A stretch of 64,000 nucleotides of DNA, taken from positions 558,001-622,000 of the forward strand of contig SCHM01000004.1 in NCBI GenBank assembly GCA_004123355.1. Reading direction: 5' to 3'. The notes under the pieces were generated by a model. That model saw only the letters and a program-made list of their open reading frames with translations, was not told where the DNA came from and did not search any database. Source of the stretch: Amphirosellinia nigrospora (Eukaryota; Ascomycota; Sordariomycetes; Xylariales; Xylariaceae). Shown here piece by piece: positions 25,400 through 36,141 of the stretch (positions within the stretch are counted from its first letter, which is position 1; each line of letters begins with the position of its first letter). Position numbers and translations under genes: made by a program.

Positions 25400-26450
25400 C
25401 TACTGCTACTGTGATATTTTACACATAAACCATGTCGTAAGACCTTCGAAAAATGTCGACTCCGCCCACCTCCTGATTGCCTTTAACGATTCTAACAACG
25501 CATATATTTTTAAACCAGTTTTAGTTGACCCAAGCGGGATAGGACCATGTAGTATGATTGAGTCGCCATTATCAGGAGCGAAATAGATATCCCACTCATG
25601 TCCCACAACTGCAACAAGTGGTACCGTGACTAGACTAGGGAATTGTTCTTTATCACTAGGGGGGTCTGAAGATATAAACTGTAGTCGTCCTCGACGTAGA
25701 TCGTACATACGGTGATGCCAGGCTGCCACCCATATGCCCAGTTGAAGTAGGGATCGCGTGACAATGTAACAGTCTTCGTCTCAATTGATACGGCAATAGG
25801 GTATTATTGATCGGATCGTATATAGTTTGGTTAAAATGCGGGGCAGAGAGCTTTTCGTTATCTCAGGGTTCATGATCAGCTCCTTAATAACCCTCTTCAG
25901 CGGTTGCGAATCTGCGATAGCAGTGACCAGCGCAAAATCGATCCTCTTGACATCGCTTCGGCTGGGTGATGTAGTAGGGGGTTCACTTTCCGAACGACTA
26001 GTACTTGGAACAGTGTTTGAAGTAGACCATGCTGCAATTGAAGTTGCATCACTAGGAGCACCGAGAGGGGTTGGGTCAAGTCGTGGGACTGCATCGCGCG
26101 CGATCGTGGCACTCATGACGGGTTCACACAAGACCACCACCGGCGGCGGCTCCTGTCCCTCATCATCTGGGGCATCCGAGGGGAAAGCTAGCCGGAAAAC
26201 CGGCGAGTGGACGGATATATTCCAGGCACATTCGTGGCGTGACTTAGCCGTCGCCGCGGCAGCGGCGCGGTGGATGCTGCAAATCTTGCAAAACACCTCG
26301 ATCGGATTCTCGCCGTCATTTGAAGGTTCCGGACGGAAGATATAATCAGGTATGCTTCCCCAACTAGGGACGATAGCTGCTGGCGCACCTCCTCCGGCAC
26401 AATATGGGTTTGAAATTCAACTGCTTCCCGAATTTCAACGTACAACTGCT
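25400..26450 (-). pseudogene. PD-(D/E)XK nuclease-like domain gene (fungal type), decayed
   Basis: Minus-strand pieces resemble the fungal PD-(D/E)XK nuclease-like proteins of unknown role. From 26445: REAVEFQTHIVPEEVRQQLSSLV; then HECAWNISVHSPVFRLAF and KRIDFALV (26296-25781); then LVAVVGHEWDIYFAPDN, ILHGPIPLGSTKT and IYALLESLKAIRRWAES (25729-25406). In such proteins the order is a helical lead, AWN.LVHWPVFRLAF, a K.VDF strand, and the closing GSTdTLL...IY...LR.LA.W helix, so order and spacing agree. Frames change at least twice and the lead is incomplete. It converges tail to tail with the recombinase remnant. No catalytic claim is made. Confidence 0.55.
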
Positions 26451-26799
26451 GGACAACGAAAGGGAGATTGGTGTGGTTATTGAATCACTGCGCAACCATG
26501 GTTGCTTATAGACGCACTGACGCACGGTGCTTTGCCGAGTCTATCGCTGCTTCTTTGGTTTGTTTAGGCCAGGCCACAACGTAGCAGGGTTCAACTTTTC
26601 CTGTCCCCGTTACTGAATTAATTCCCTCTGCCCGTGATGACGGTTTTTCAAAAATTTCTTAGACAACCTAAGACATCGGAGCACATAGGGTAAGTACTCT
26701 GGATCGGATGCCGTCGGATGCCATCCCGTGAACCTACCCGCCGAGATGACCATCAAAATAGATGTCTTTTAGTGGTCACCTTGCCCACCCATACCCGTG

Positions 26800-27201
26800 C
26801 TGATCAACAAAACAGGGTTGCAGAGAGCCACCTTCGGTCGACATTATAACAAGGGAGGCGAGACAACAGCTCAAGCTCGTCCTTGTTATCGACCCCGTCT
26901 ATAAAGAAACGACTCCGAGAGACTTGCTAATAGGCAACCTTAACGGCCCGATCTCAACGTACGACTTGGGCTTCGAGGTTAAAGCGCGAGAACTCCCCCG
27001 GGGCGTGTTCGTGTCAGGATTGACGGCGGGGATATCATCTACTTAGCTACTGACCCAGATTATTCGCCATTGCGACATGAACTTACAGCAGTGTTAAGTA
27101 TATATAAGATCGATGACAGCGGTACCGAAACCGATTATCCGCTTAATAAAAAGTGGAAACTAATTTTAACTACAGATCCGGAAGTATTGTCGACAAAGTA
27201 G
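26800..27201 (+). pseudogene. unrecognised protein-coding remnant
   Basis: Two plus-strand frames join into a plausible protein-like segment: RQQLKLVLVIDPVYKETTPRD, LIGNLNGPISTYDLGFEVKARELPRGVFVSGL, then in a shifted frame IYLATDPDYSPLRHELTAVLSIYKID and KKWKLILTTDPEVLSTK, ending at TAG near 27201. Composition and regular hydrophobic spacing suggest former coding sequence. No family is recognised. The single frame change lies near 27020. Confidence 0.35.
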
Positions 27202-27651
27202 GTAGATAGCTAATTTATGTCTATATGTTACCTAGCTTGCCTGGCGATGTCCTATAAATATGTACCGTGGCCTAAATAGTGGACCTACAAATTGTGCAAT
27301 AATGATTTCTTCGTGTTTAAATCAAGTGGTAAGTGATAGCTATCCCTATGTCAGACTGCCTATGTCTTGGTACTACCAAAACAGTAATGCGGGCAGTTGC
27401 GGGGGCAGCTCCCGCTCTTGCATGGCTACCTACACTAGCGCAAAGATTGGGAAGATTTGTGTCCAATCGGAATGTAACCGGGATGTAACCCACATACACG
27501 CTTTTGGTTTTTTTGATACACTCTTTCTTTGATCCAACATACGTTTACTACTTCCAACACCACTTTTACCACACATTAAACACATAACACTATTAGATCC
27601 CCACGACGAACAAAGTCCAAGACGGATTTGCCACAGCTTGATTTCGGTATA

Positions 27652-28324
27652 ATGCGTACAAAATTCTCGGAAATCGGGGAGCAGTTCGCTTTATGTGTTA
27701 ATCTACCGGCTGTAACTAGTGGAGAACAATTGTTGGCTCTTATGTATGAGATCCGGCAGGAGATGAAAGATATGCGACAAGAGATGAAAGATATGCGACA
27801 AGAGATGAAAGATATGCGACAAGAGATGAAAGATATACGACAGGAGACGAAAGACATGCGGCAAGAGACAAAGGAGATTCGGGGGGTGTGCGACGACTAG
27901 AAGGACGTATTGATGGAGTCGAAAAGCATTTACGAGAACAGGAAGTTCGCAATACCGCGAGGTTAGTTATCCCGTATTGAGTACTTATGGACGGTGTGCT
28001 AATATACACGACAGGGACGTGAACTCATTTGCCCGTTTTCTAAATTCTCGGGCGGTAAAACCTGAAGATCAATTGTCGCCTTTTCGCGCGTTGGAAACGA
28101 ATCGAGAGATTGATGGGTTTCCGCAGACGGTATCAGAGATGGACGGATTGTCGTGTAAGTCTTGCCAAATAAATGACAAGGTAATAGGAACTGACATGCT
28201 GTACGCAACAGCTGCAAGGGCGAACGCCATCTTGAGGGCAGTACAGGAGCCGGTAGACGGTGATTTGACCCAGAGACGGAGACGACTGAAGTTGTTTACG
28301 GGCGTGTTGGTGCAAGCTGTATGA
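27652..28324 (+). CDS. heptad-repeat coiled-coil protein of unknown function
   Basis: The ATG at 27652 opens MRTKFSEIGEQFALCVNLPA, followed by six tandem seven-residue units ([IM]RQE[MT]KD) at 27751-27876, ideal heptads for a coiled coil, then RLEGRIDGVEKHLREQEVRNTAR. A 53 nt intron at 27962-28014 (GTTAGT..CAG) joins to a C-terminal domain, VNSFARFLNSRAVKPEDQLSPFRALETNREIDGFP...ILRAVQEPVDGDLTQRRRRLKLFTGV, ending at TGA 28324. Many Pezizomycotina have this architecture (Met/Arg/Glu repeat rod plus an NS.AR..NS domain) in variable, accessory positions; function is unknown. A frame change at about 27886-27892 is explained by one G missing from a run of G's. Otherwise the gene may be intact, unlike its upstream neighbours. 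Confidence 0.6.
27751..27876 (+). repeat. in-frame 21-bp tandem repeat, six units
   Basis: Units ATGCGACAAGAGATGAAAGAT and near variants, six in a row, each coding seven residues of the coiled-coil rod. The central three are identical at DNA level; the outer ones carry silent and missense changes, so the array has expanded recently from the middle. Confidence 0.92.
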
Positions 28325-31024
28325 TAGAGACTGTGCCTTTTTTTGGAGTAAAATGGTTTGCTTTTCATCTTTCTTATCACGTTATCTAAACAAGAGTAGC
28401 ATTTTTACAGTTACTCTATAGTAATAAAGGAATAAAGGTGTGTTACTATTTATATTATATCTCATATTAAGCAAATCGTAGATTGTAGCTGGGCTTATAA
28501 AGGTATCTATGTTAGATTTCTGACGACGCTGGCTATGGTGGCATGCCTCGGTTACCTATTGCATGATCATAATGAAAAAGAACTTTCGTTACAATGCCAC
28601 GGTAGGTCGGATTCCCTCCTTCGCTCGCGCTCCGCGCGACCGGCAGGCTCCCCATAAACACGTCTATAGATAAATAGTACAAGTCTACCCAACAAACATT
28701 CGCTAGAGCAGGGGCTCGCCTAATGCACCCTTGTCCTTCGGACTATACACTATTGCTACAACCACTTGGAATAACGCTGTAGTAGTAAGTACCTAATGTA
28801 TTGTTTCCGTAATAACGTTAGTCCGCGATTGACAACATGTTAAAATACCTATAACTATTAAAATATATGCTAGCCCTTTGTAGGGCCACCTCGACCACCA
28901 CCTACTAGAGCTTTAATATACAGAGTTTAGCCTATTACAGCTAGAAACGTACCTAGTTAGGTCTCACCAAAGTAATTCATGGATTGCTGAACATCCTTAA
29001 TCTGGGAGGTCTAATCATACATATATCAGGTAGTTTCGGATGAAAGGTTGTCAGTGGATTTGATTGGGGATCGCCTGTTGTCGGTGAACGTCGAAAGTAC
29101 CTAGTCTTGTCACACGGACCAGCCACAGGAAATAGCCACAGGAGCCACACAGAGTCCGATCATATTTGTGGGCTGAGATATAAATATATTGGCATAATAA
29201 TATTGGTTGGAATAGCCTCGACCCCTCTCGGGGAGCTATACACTCGGAGGCCTGCGAAAAAGCGAAGGTCCTAGAACTCGTCTATAAATTGAAGGCATAG
29301 CCGAAGTTACATTAAAGTTAGACTTAAGAAACTAGAGCCCTAGAGACCCTAATAAAATGATTAGCTGAACTGAACTCTAAATTCTAAGCAACTGAACTCA
29401 ATCCCTTGTCACAGGTCTCATGTGATACCCGCTATAGAAACTTATAATAGGCCAGGCACGGTAATGATATACTGTGTCGTCCGTTGAGTGGTTATAGTAA
29501 GAATTAATGTCGAGTGTTCTGACACTGCATCACAGAAAACAAATTTACATAGACAAGATCTGGTTTAGCCCTGAAGGGTCTTTAGGGTAAACGCTAGTGT
29601 CACTATTGTTTCCAATGCAGCTCTTCTGCCCAACTAATAAATAAAGTTTCTATCTAGTGGAGTGAATCTCAAAAGACTTCTTGAGCATGGCAAATATTAG
29701 CATTTAGAAGCCTGAAAGATAACAGGGGGAAAACAAACCGTAGCCTATTAAAGAGGGTTAACTTATCACAACTCGAATCTTAGCACTTTTGTTCACCACA
29801 AGTAAACAAGACACCGTGCGTAACTAAATATCGAGGTTGGGCAATGGTTTCCAACATCTATAATATAGCTTCAGAAAGGCAGGTTGGCTATTAATATGTG
29901 TTTGTCGCCCATCGGTTAGACAATACTTCTAGTCATGAAAGATGGTGTCACAAGGGCTCTAATTGAGGGCTTGGAATAGGTTCAGTTTGAGTAATAAACG
30001 ACTATGGTGCCAAAGGGGCCATATAGATCTAGGTTCCTTATTCCCTCGGAGGGGGAATTCGAGCCCTTTTTATGCTCAGAGTTCCCTTCCTTTCCTTTCC
30101 TTTACGGGACCGAAAGGAAAGACCTCTGTAGCCGGTGAGGCGAGTGTCTCGGTGCTCGAGTTCAGCTCGGTATCTGCTTCTGAGACTCACGATAACCTCG
30201 TGCGACTGCCTCATCGCGAGCTCCGTATAAAACCCTGTGTTGGCACTGTATTGCGCACTGACCAGGATCCGTGTGACAGATGGTCACTTTTGTGATAAGA
30301 GCTTGGAACTCAATATTCTATTCAGCCAATTATCTCGTTAGGGTCTATCGGTCTCTAGTTTTTCAGACTAACTGCGATGTAACCTTGTCCAAAGCCCTTG
30401 TTTATAGACAGAATTCGAGGGCTTTTAGACTTCCGGTCCTACGCTCATCTAGAGGGATCCGTACTACAGAAGCTATGTTGGCCAACACGCTCTTATTTTT
30501 TCGTAACCTTCAAGGAAGTGTCCGAGATCATGAGCCCCTTAGAACTCAGTGTGGTTCGCGACCCTATGGTTGGTAGCTATGTGGCCTGTCTGTATGACAG
30601 CGTACTACTTTAAACCAATCAAAATAATTCCTATTACTATTTAGTGTCGAGTTATTGTGTAGACATCAAGGTATGGCTTAGTGCCGCTCGTTCTTTTGCT
30701 CCTGGGTTATCATGCCCTACTTTAATATCCCGCCCACCATCTCGACCTATGAATACTTGATCTGCACACACAGCAATGGACTATCCTAGGAGAAGCCAAG
30801 GGCCTTCGCTATTTAGGCAGCAAAAGCCCCACGGTGTATTAAAGGGGATGAATGAATATAAGCCTGAAACTGTGGTTAAGGAAAGCTGGAGTATTTCCGC
30901 TATTTTGCACCATATTTTATTTCCACCAACTTAATCAGTAATCCCAGCCTCCCCACATGCTCGAGCATATTCCCTCTGAACTATCTCGATCCCTCGAGAC
31001 ATGGATGGTTCCCAACCATTGAAG
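28325..31024. other. gene-poor stretch with repeat debris
   Basis: No gene is recognised. It holds a solo-LTR candidate (29108-29413), a GC-palindromic patch at about 28618-28645 (CGCTCGCGCTCCGCGCGACC) typical of transposon debris, and an ORF-rich but unrecognised piece at 29960-30610 with TTTCC repeats near 30090. Confidence 0.5.
29108..29413. mobile_element. solo-LTR candidate (old LTR-retroelement copy)
   Basis: A 306 bp segment begins TGTCACACGG and ends CTTGTCACA, so it has TG..CA ends. It is flanked by AGTCT and GGTCT, a 5-bp target duplication with one difference. A TATAAATA-type box lies inside near 29180. No internal coding part is adjacent, as in a solo LTR left by recombination. 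Family (Gypsy or Copia) cannot be decided. It is a fossil. Confidence 0.45.
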
Positions 31025-31654
31025 TTAAGCCCCTCCAAATATTGTCGAGTAAGGGGAGCCGTCGCCTTTTATATGCTTCACTAATTCAATGGCATCGGAT
31101 ATATCCTTGACGTCACCTCGAACATCGGTTCTAGAGGCAATGCGGCGTAAAGTCCGTTCGAGCTGCCAATCCATACAAGCTGCATATACCACCAGGTTGA
31201 CCCCTTCGAAGATAATGATACCCTGATCGACAGCTTGGAGGAACAAATCCATCCGTTTTTCAGCTTCGACGAACCATTTGAGTTCGTCATTGAACCAGTC
31301 ACTATGGAGGTCGAGGGCTTCAGCTACACGTTGGACTGCCGATGTAATCTCGTCCCGGTAGTTCTCGGCTGCGTCAATGTTCGGGTCGGTAAGGCAGTCC
31401 ACGTCTTTCATGGCGTCACCCACGTGAAAGTACTTGACAGTTAGAGAACTGCCCGAGATCATGAAACGAATAGGCGCGAGGCTCATCAGGAGATCCGATT
31501 TTCCAAACTCCTCGTCGAGGGCGGATAGCGCTTCTTAATAGTCAGCACGTCAATTACCCCGCCTGAGGCCACTTAAACGTTACTCGAGGCCCAGCTCGGA
31601 CTACTAACCGCGATCGATGTCTTCGTCGCTAAGCTTTTTCTCTCGAGTAGACAT
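31025..31654 (-). CDS. conserved hypothetical protein, possibly nucleotidyltransferase-like
   Basis: Two exons: 31654-31609 (MSTREKKLSDEDIDR) and 31530-31025, with an intron at 31531-31608 (GTTAGT..AAG) that keeps frame (R|ALSALDEEFG). The product is 183 residues. Segment FMISGSSLTVKYF...MKDVDCLTDPNIDAAE resembles the GG/GS...D.D pattern of small nucleotidyltransferases, followed by HSDWFNDELKWFV and GVNLVVYAACMDWQLERTLRRIASR, as in fungal proteins annotated as nucleotidyltransferase-like. The conventional second Asp is replaced (DVDC), so activity is uncertain. Reading frame intact. Neighbours give no hint of its role. Confidence 0.6.
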
Positions 31655-33482
31655 GTTTGGCAAGTAGGTTCTCGGTGTTTGACAGAAATTATCAAAATCA
31701 TGAAATATTTGGCTTCTTCTCTAGGTTTGATATACTCGAGCAGAAGAAATGATCTAGTATTTATCTTCCGTATGCTTTCACAATAGAGTATAGGCTATTG
31801 CCTGCCCCGAACATTCTGCATTCTACTGACTCGAGCATTCACCTTATCAAGACCCGCACATATTGGCTCTAGCCTGGCCAGACCTGTTTCTGACTCCACG
31901 GCCGATTGGCATGATAACTTTTTAACTACTGAAAAAGCGTGCATATGTTATTCTATTAGATAGCGATGCTCCTTGTTGTTATCGCACTATGAAAATAAGG
32001 AAATTTTGTACATGTAGGTAGAATACCTTCTAACCCACCAAGACGCCTTAGGAGTTTTCATATAACAATTAGTGCCCAAGTGCCCATAGACATCCTATAT
32101 TCGGTACTAGAATGTGGAGATGGTCTGATTCACTTTTATAGAAAGAAAAGCATACTTATAGCCCGTCAAACGGACTCACAGTCATATAACCTTACATAAA
32201 GCTCATTGAGTAAAAATAGAACAAGCTGGGTCGTCACAATTGACACGTGATCAACTTTGTAATGTTTGACTTAGCTTCAAAGAGCTAGTTGATATTAAAA
32301 AGGCTTCACAGCCCACCCACTCTTGCCACAACATATAAGAATTTGTATATAATCTGCTTTTATGAATTTGTTTCAAAAATTTTGTCGCAGCTTTTGTAAA
32401 GCAGCCTAGGTAGGGTAAAATAGCATGACTCGATGAGGTGATACACTTAGCTTATCAGAAGACCAGCTATACCTATATACTACTTGCCGCATTGATAAAA
32501 CATAGTTTTTTACCTCAATTTCGGCTATATACTTGCGAGATGAGAGGCCGAACCCATCCGCACAGCGTTGGCGACTAGGGTTGCGTCAACGGGAGCACAT
32601 GGATTGTACAATCGGGGACGTCGGGGGGTAAGACGGGGCACCGGTATTATTATCATCTCTATAGTGAACCACATGAGGCTCAGAAGATCAGTTACATACC
32701 TCTGTACTTCACAGATAGAGGTAGCATCGGCATTTTTTAGTGTGTATGTAGAAGATGATATGCAGCAGAATATTGAAGATGAGCACGGAACGCTGCGTTA
32801 TTCGCTTGATGGCGTCATATAAAAATTGAGAGTAGCCTAGAGCTGTCTAATGTAACTCTTAATCGTAGACCGACCGTTTCCGGCTGCAGCATCTTACCTA
32901 TTAAACCCCTCTGACATGCATCAGCGCGATAGACCTATCTACACAAGCAGGCTCCAAAGCGTTAAGCGAATGCTGCCGTTGAAGTGATGCCCGTTCCAAT
33001 CATCGTCGTTTTGTATTGCAGATCGAAATTCAACCTACGAGCACAACCGGGGCCAAGTTGGCATTATTGATTTAGATGGCTTTATAGTGCCCGATCCGAG
33101 GGAACCGTTGCAGGAACTGCACCCATGGATTCATCGTATTGGCCAGAGCTGCAGAAGGCCATAGCTCTCGGTTGGTACGAAAACGGTTGTGGCTTAAGGG
33201 AACTAGCTTGAAGCTGGGGTCGTGATTAAGAGAACACAGCTGAACAACGAGGCGCCTCCGCCAAGCAAGCTTTCTGTTGAATCTGGAGAAGATTGTCAGA
33301 CTGCCTTAGGAGATCATACGGCTGACGTTGAAATACTTGATTATGTTCATTGGAGTACGGATATGGGATGGAGTAGGCTCATATATATGTTATAAAAACC
33401 AAGGAGCCTTTTAGCAATCGTCTCTCTGAAGTCCAAGTTTACTAGATAGAAATCTCAATCAGTGTACTTGGTATTCATCAAT
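31655..33482. other. intergenic, no gene recognised
   Basis: AT-rich with several TATATA-like stretches. A few short ORFs at 32568-32822 and 33000-33360 have no recognisable pattern. The final part would hold the galactose oxidase promoter. Confidence 0.55.
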
Positions 33483-35843
33483 ATGAGTGCAAAACTACTT
33501 GCTGTAGCCCTTGGCTGCTGTATCTGGGAATCATCCAGGCCTTTTTCTCTTTGGCTTTTGCCCAGTTTCCGTGGGCAACTGCTATTCCTCGCACAGGATG
33601 GACTGCCACAGCAGATAGCTTCCAGCCCGGAAATGAAGCTGCAAGGCCATTGACGGAAACAGTACACTTCTGCATACAGCTTACAGCCCAACCATTGCGC
33701 CGCTGCCGCACTATATCCAACTAGACATGAAGAAGAGCTATGTCATCAATGGCGTCTCATATCAACCGCGACAGGACGGAAGCTCCAACGGAAACATAGG
33801 CCAACATACCGTTACCCTGAGTAATGACGGGACTACCTGGAGCAGCCCGGTGCAGTTTGGCACGTGGCTCAATGACAAGGTTACCAAGTCTACCTTCTTC
33901 TCGAATACGACGGCTCGATATGTCCGCATAACAGCGCAGACAGAAGCCCAGGGGCGAATAACCCGTGGTCGAGCATAGCTGAGCTTAACGTATACAGCCC
34001 AAATGTCAATCTTGACGCCTCTACTTTTACGCCGCCCCCTACTAGTCAGGGGCGTTGGGAGTCGACTGTCGTATTGCCTATTGTTGCTGCAGCCGGGGCG
34101 CTGTCTGCTCAGGGAAACGTAATCTTCGTGAGTGTTATTCGAGTTTTTCCTCCTCTGGTTGCTGGCCGATCGAGCGCTCAGTCTATACTCATAAGACCGA
34201 GTCTGAGGCCTTCGGGGTGTTTTACACACACTCGAAAGTAATGAATATGATATGAGCACATGAGAGAACTGTGCTAACGTCTGACGTCGCAGTGGAGCGC
34301 CTATCGACCTGATCTCTTCGGTGGCGGTACAGGGCAAACATTGACTGCACTTTGGACCCCTTCCTCTCAGACAGTGACACAACGTACCGTCACTGAAAGC
34401 CATCGTAAGTCTTTAGTCCTCCTGACATGGTATATATGCTATGTGCCTTTCGGTGTCCCCTGAGTAATCGTGATCGGCCCAATGTTCGACTTAAAACTAA
34501 TTGATACCTGTGAAGATGATATGTTCTGCCCGGGCATCTCCCTGGACGCCGACGGCCGCATCACAGTAACCGGGGGCAACGACAGCAAGAACACAAGCAC
34601 GTACAACCCAGCGAATGCGTGGGCGAGCGCGGCGGAGATGGTCATCCCGCGCGGTTACCAGTCGAGCGTGACCATCGGCGACGGCCGCATCTTCACCATC
34701 GCGGGTCGTGAGCGGCGGCCAGGGCGGGAAGAATGGCGAAATCTACTCGCCGGCGGCGAATACATGGTCGCTCCCGGGTTCTGTCGTGGCCCCATGCTCA
34801 CTGCCGACGCGCAGGGTGTTTACCGTGCGGATAATCACGCCTGGTTGTTCGCGTACAAGGCCAACTCGGTGTTCCAGGCCGGGCCCAGCAAGGCGATGAA
34901 CTGGTACAATGTCAGCGGCTCTGGCTCGTACGTGGGTGAGGAACTCGTGCTGCTGACGGGGATGCTAGTAAGTCGCTCTTGGTGTCATCATGTTCCTATT
35001 TTACCTCTAGAAATTCTTGTGACTATTACATCACGATACTTGTGGCGTAAACTGACTCTGAGTAGTGTGCGGAAACGCCGTCATGTTCGACGCCGTGAGC
35101 GGCTCGATACTCTCCGCTGGCGGATCGCCGTCGTACCAGGATTCCAACGCCACACCGAACGCCCACCTGATCAAGCTCGGCAACGTCGGCGCCGCGGCGA
35201 CCGTCACGACACTGCCGAGCATGGCATACGCCCGTGCCTTCGCAAACGGCGTCGTCCTACCAGACGGCACGGTTCTCATCGTCGGCGGGCAGTCGTACCC
35301 GGTTCCCTTCACAGACACGACGCCCGTGTTCCAGCCGAGCTCTTCGACCCGAAGACGAACACATGGCGCACCCTGGCATCGATCGCCGTGCCGCGCACCT
35401 ATCACAGCATCGCCTTGCTGCTCCCCGATGCCACGGTCGTCGCGGGCGGCGGCGGGCTCTGTGGCACGGGTTGCGCACAAAACCACTTTGACCTGCAGGT
35501 TTTCTCGCCCCCTTACCTATTCAACTCCGACGGCACGCGCGCGGCGCGGCCTGCCATTACTCTGGTGTCCGCGACACAAGTCCGGCCCGGCGCATCGCTT
35601 ACGATCACGACGGCGCAGGCCGTGTCGGCCTTCTCCCTCGTTAGGTATGGGTCTGCGACGCACACGGTTAATACGGATCAGAGGCGCGTGCCGCTTTCCG
35701 CCACGAGCGTGGTAGGGCTTGCGCATGTCGTCAGCCTGCCCACGGACCCGGGGGTCTTGGTTCCCGGGTATTGGATGTTGTTTGCGATTAATTCGGCGGG
35801 TGTCCCGAGCGTAGCAACTACGATTAAGGTCTTGGCGTCTTAA
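33483..35843 (+). CDS. galactose oxidase-like secreted copper radical oxidase (CBM32 + kelch, AA5)
   Basis: Secreted copper enzyme oxidising primary alcohols of galactose-type sugars to aldehydes with H2O2 release. Order: hydrophobic leader (33483-33565), an N-terminal F5/8-type (CBM32) domain (AIPRTGWTATADSFQPGNE ... WSSPVQFGTWLND ... TTARYVRITAQTEAQG), then the kelch propeller and C-terminal domain. Introns: 34128-34292, 34405-34515 and 34968-35065. Catalytic residues visible: Cys of DMFCPGIS and Tyr of RGYQSS (the thioether cofactor), Tyr-His of RTYHSIALLLPD and His of SATHTVNTDQRRVPL/GYWMLF region. At least six frame breaks occur, mostly GG or GGG short by one G (for example near 33646, 33952, 34705, 34940 and 35337); the stacking Trp motif GGSWSGG is garbled in this way. 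Otherwise very well conserved to the stop at 35843. Confidence 0.9.
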
Positions 35844-36141
35844 ATAACGATCATTTGGTTTTTATATCATGCTATTCCAGCTCGGTCATTGCAGGCTACC
35901 CCTTTTAGTTGCGAAGAATTTCATCATTCTAGTGTAAATGAAATTGCGGACAAAAACACACAACACAGCACATCAATCAATAGTCACTCTATCAGGGAAG
36001 TGGGCAAGGTACTTCTCATATTAATCATAGGCGTGGAGATGAAAATCTATCTGATACTTTGTCTAGACCCGTCCTTACAAGCGCTTCTAGAGACGAGGTG
36101 CCTTAGCCGTAGTAGCTCGCCGCGAAATTCTCATAATAATC
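35844..36141. other. convergent intergenic spacer
   Basis: Short spacer between the 3' ends of galactose oxidase (plus) and the P-loop kinase (minus). Nothing else is seen in it. Confidence 0.6.

Noticed and set aside
29963-30613. Three overlapping plus-strand ORFs
   Set aside because: Compositionally plausible but no recognisable protein; left as possible repeat debris.
30990-31040. GAAGTTAAGC motif, as in 5S rRNA
   Set aside because: Only this short string matches; neither terminal stem nor the conserved TAGTTGGGT block is present. The same string near 25325 is also chance.
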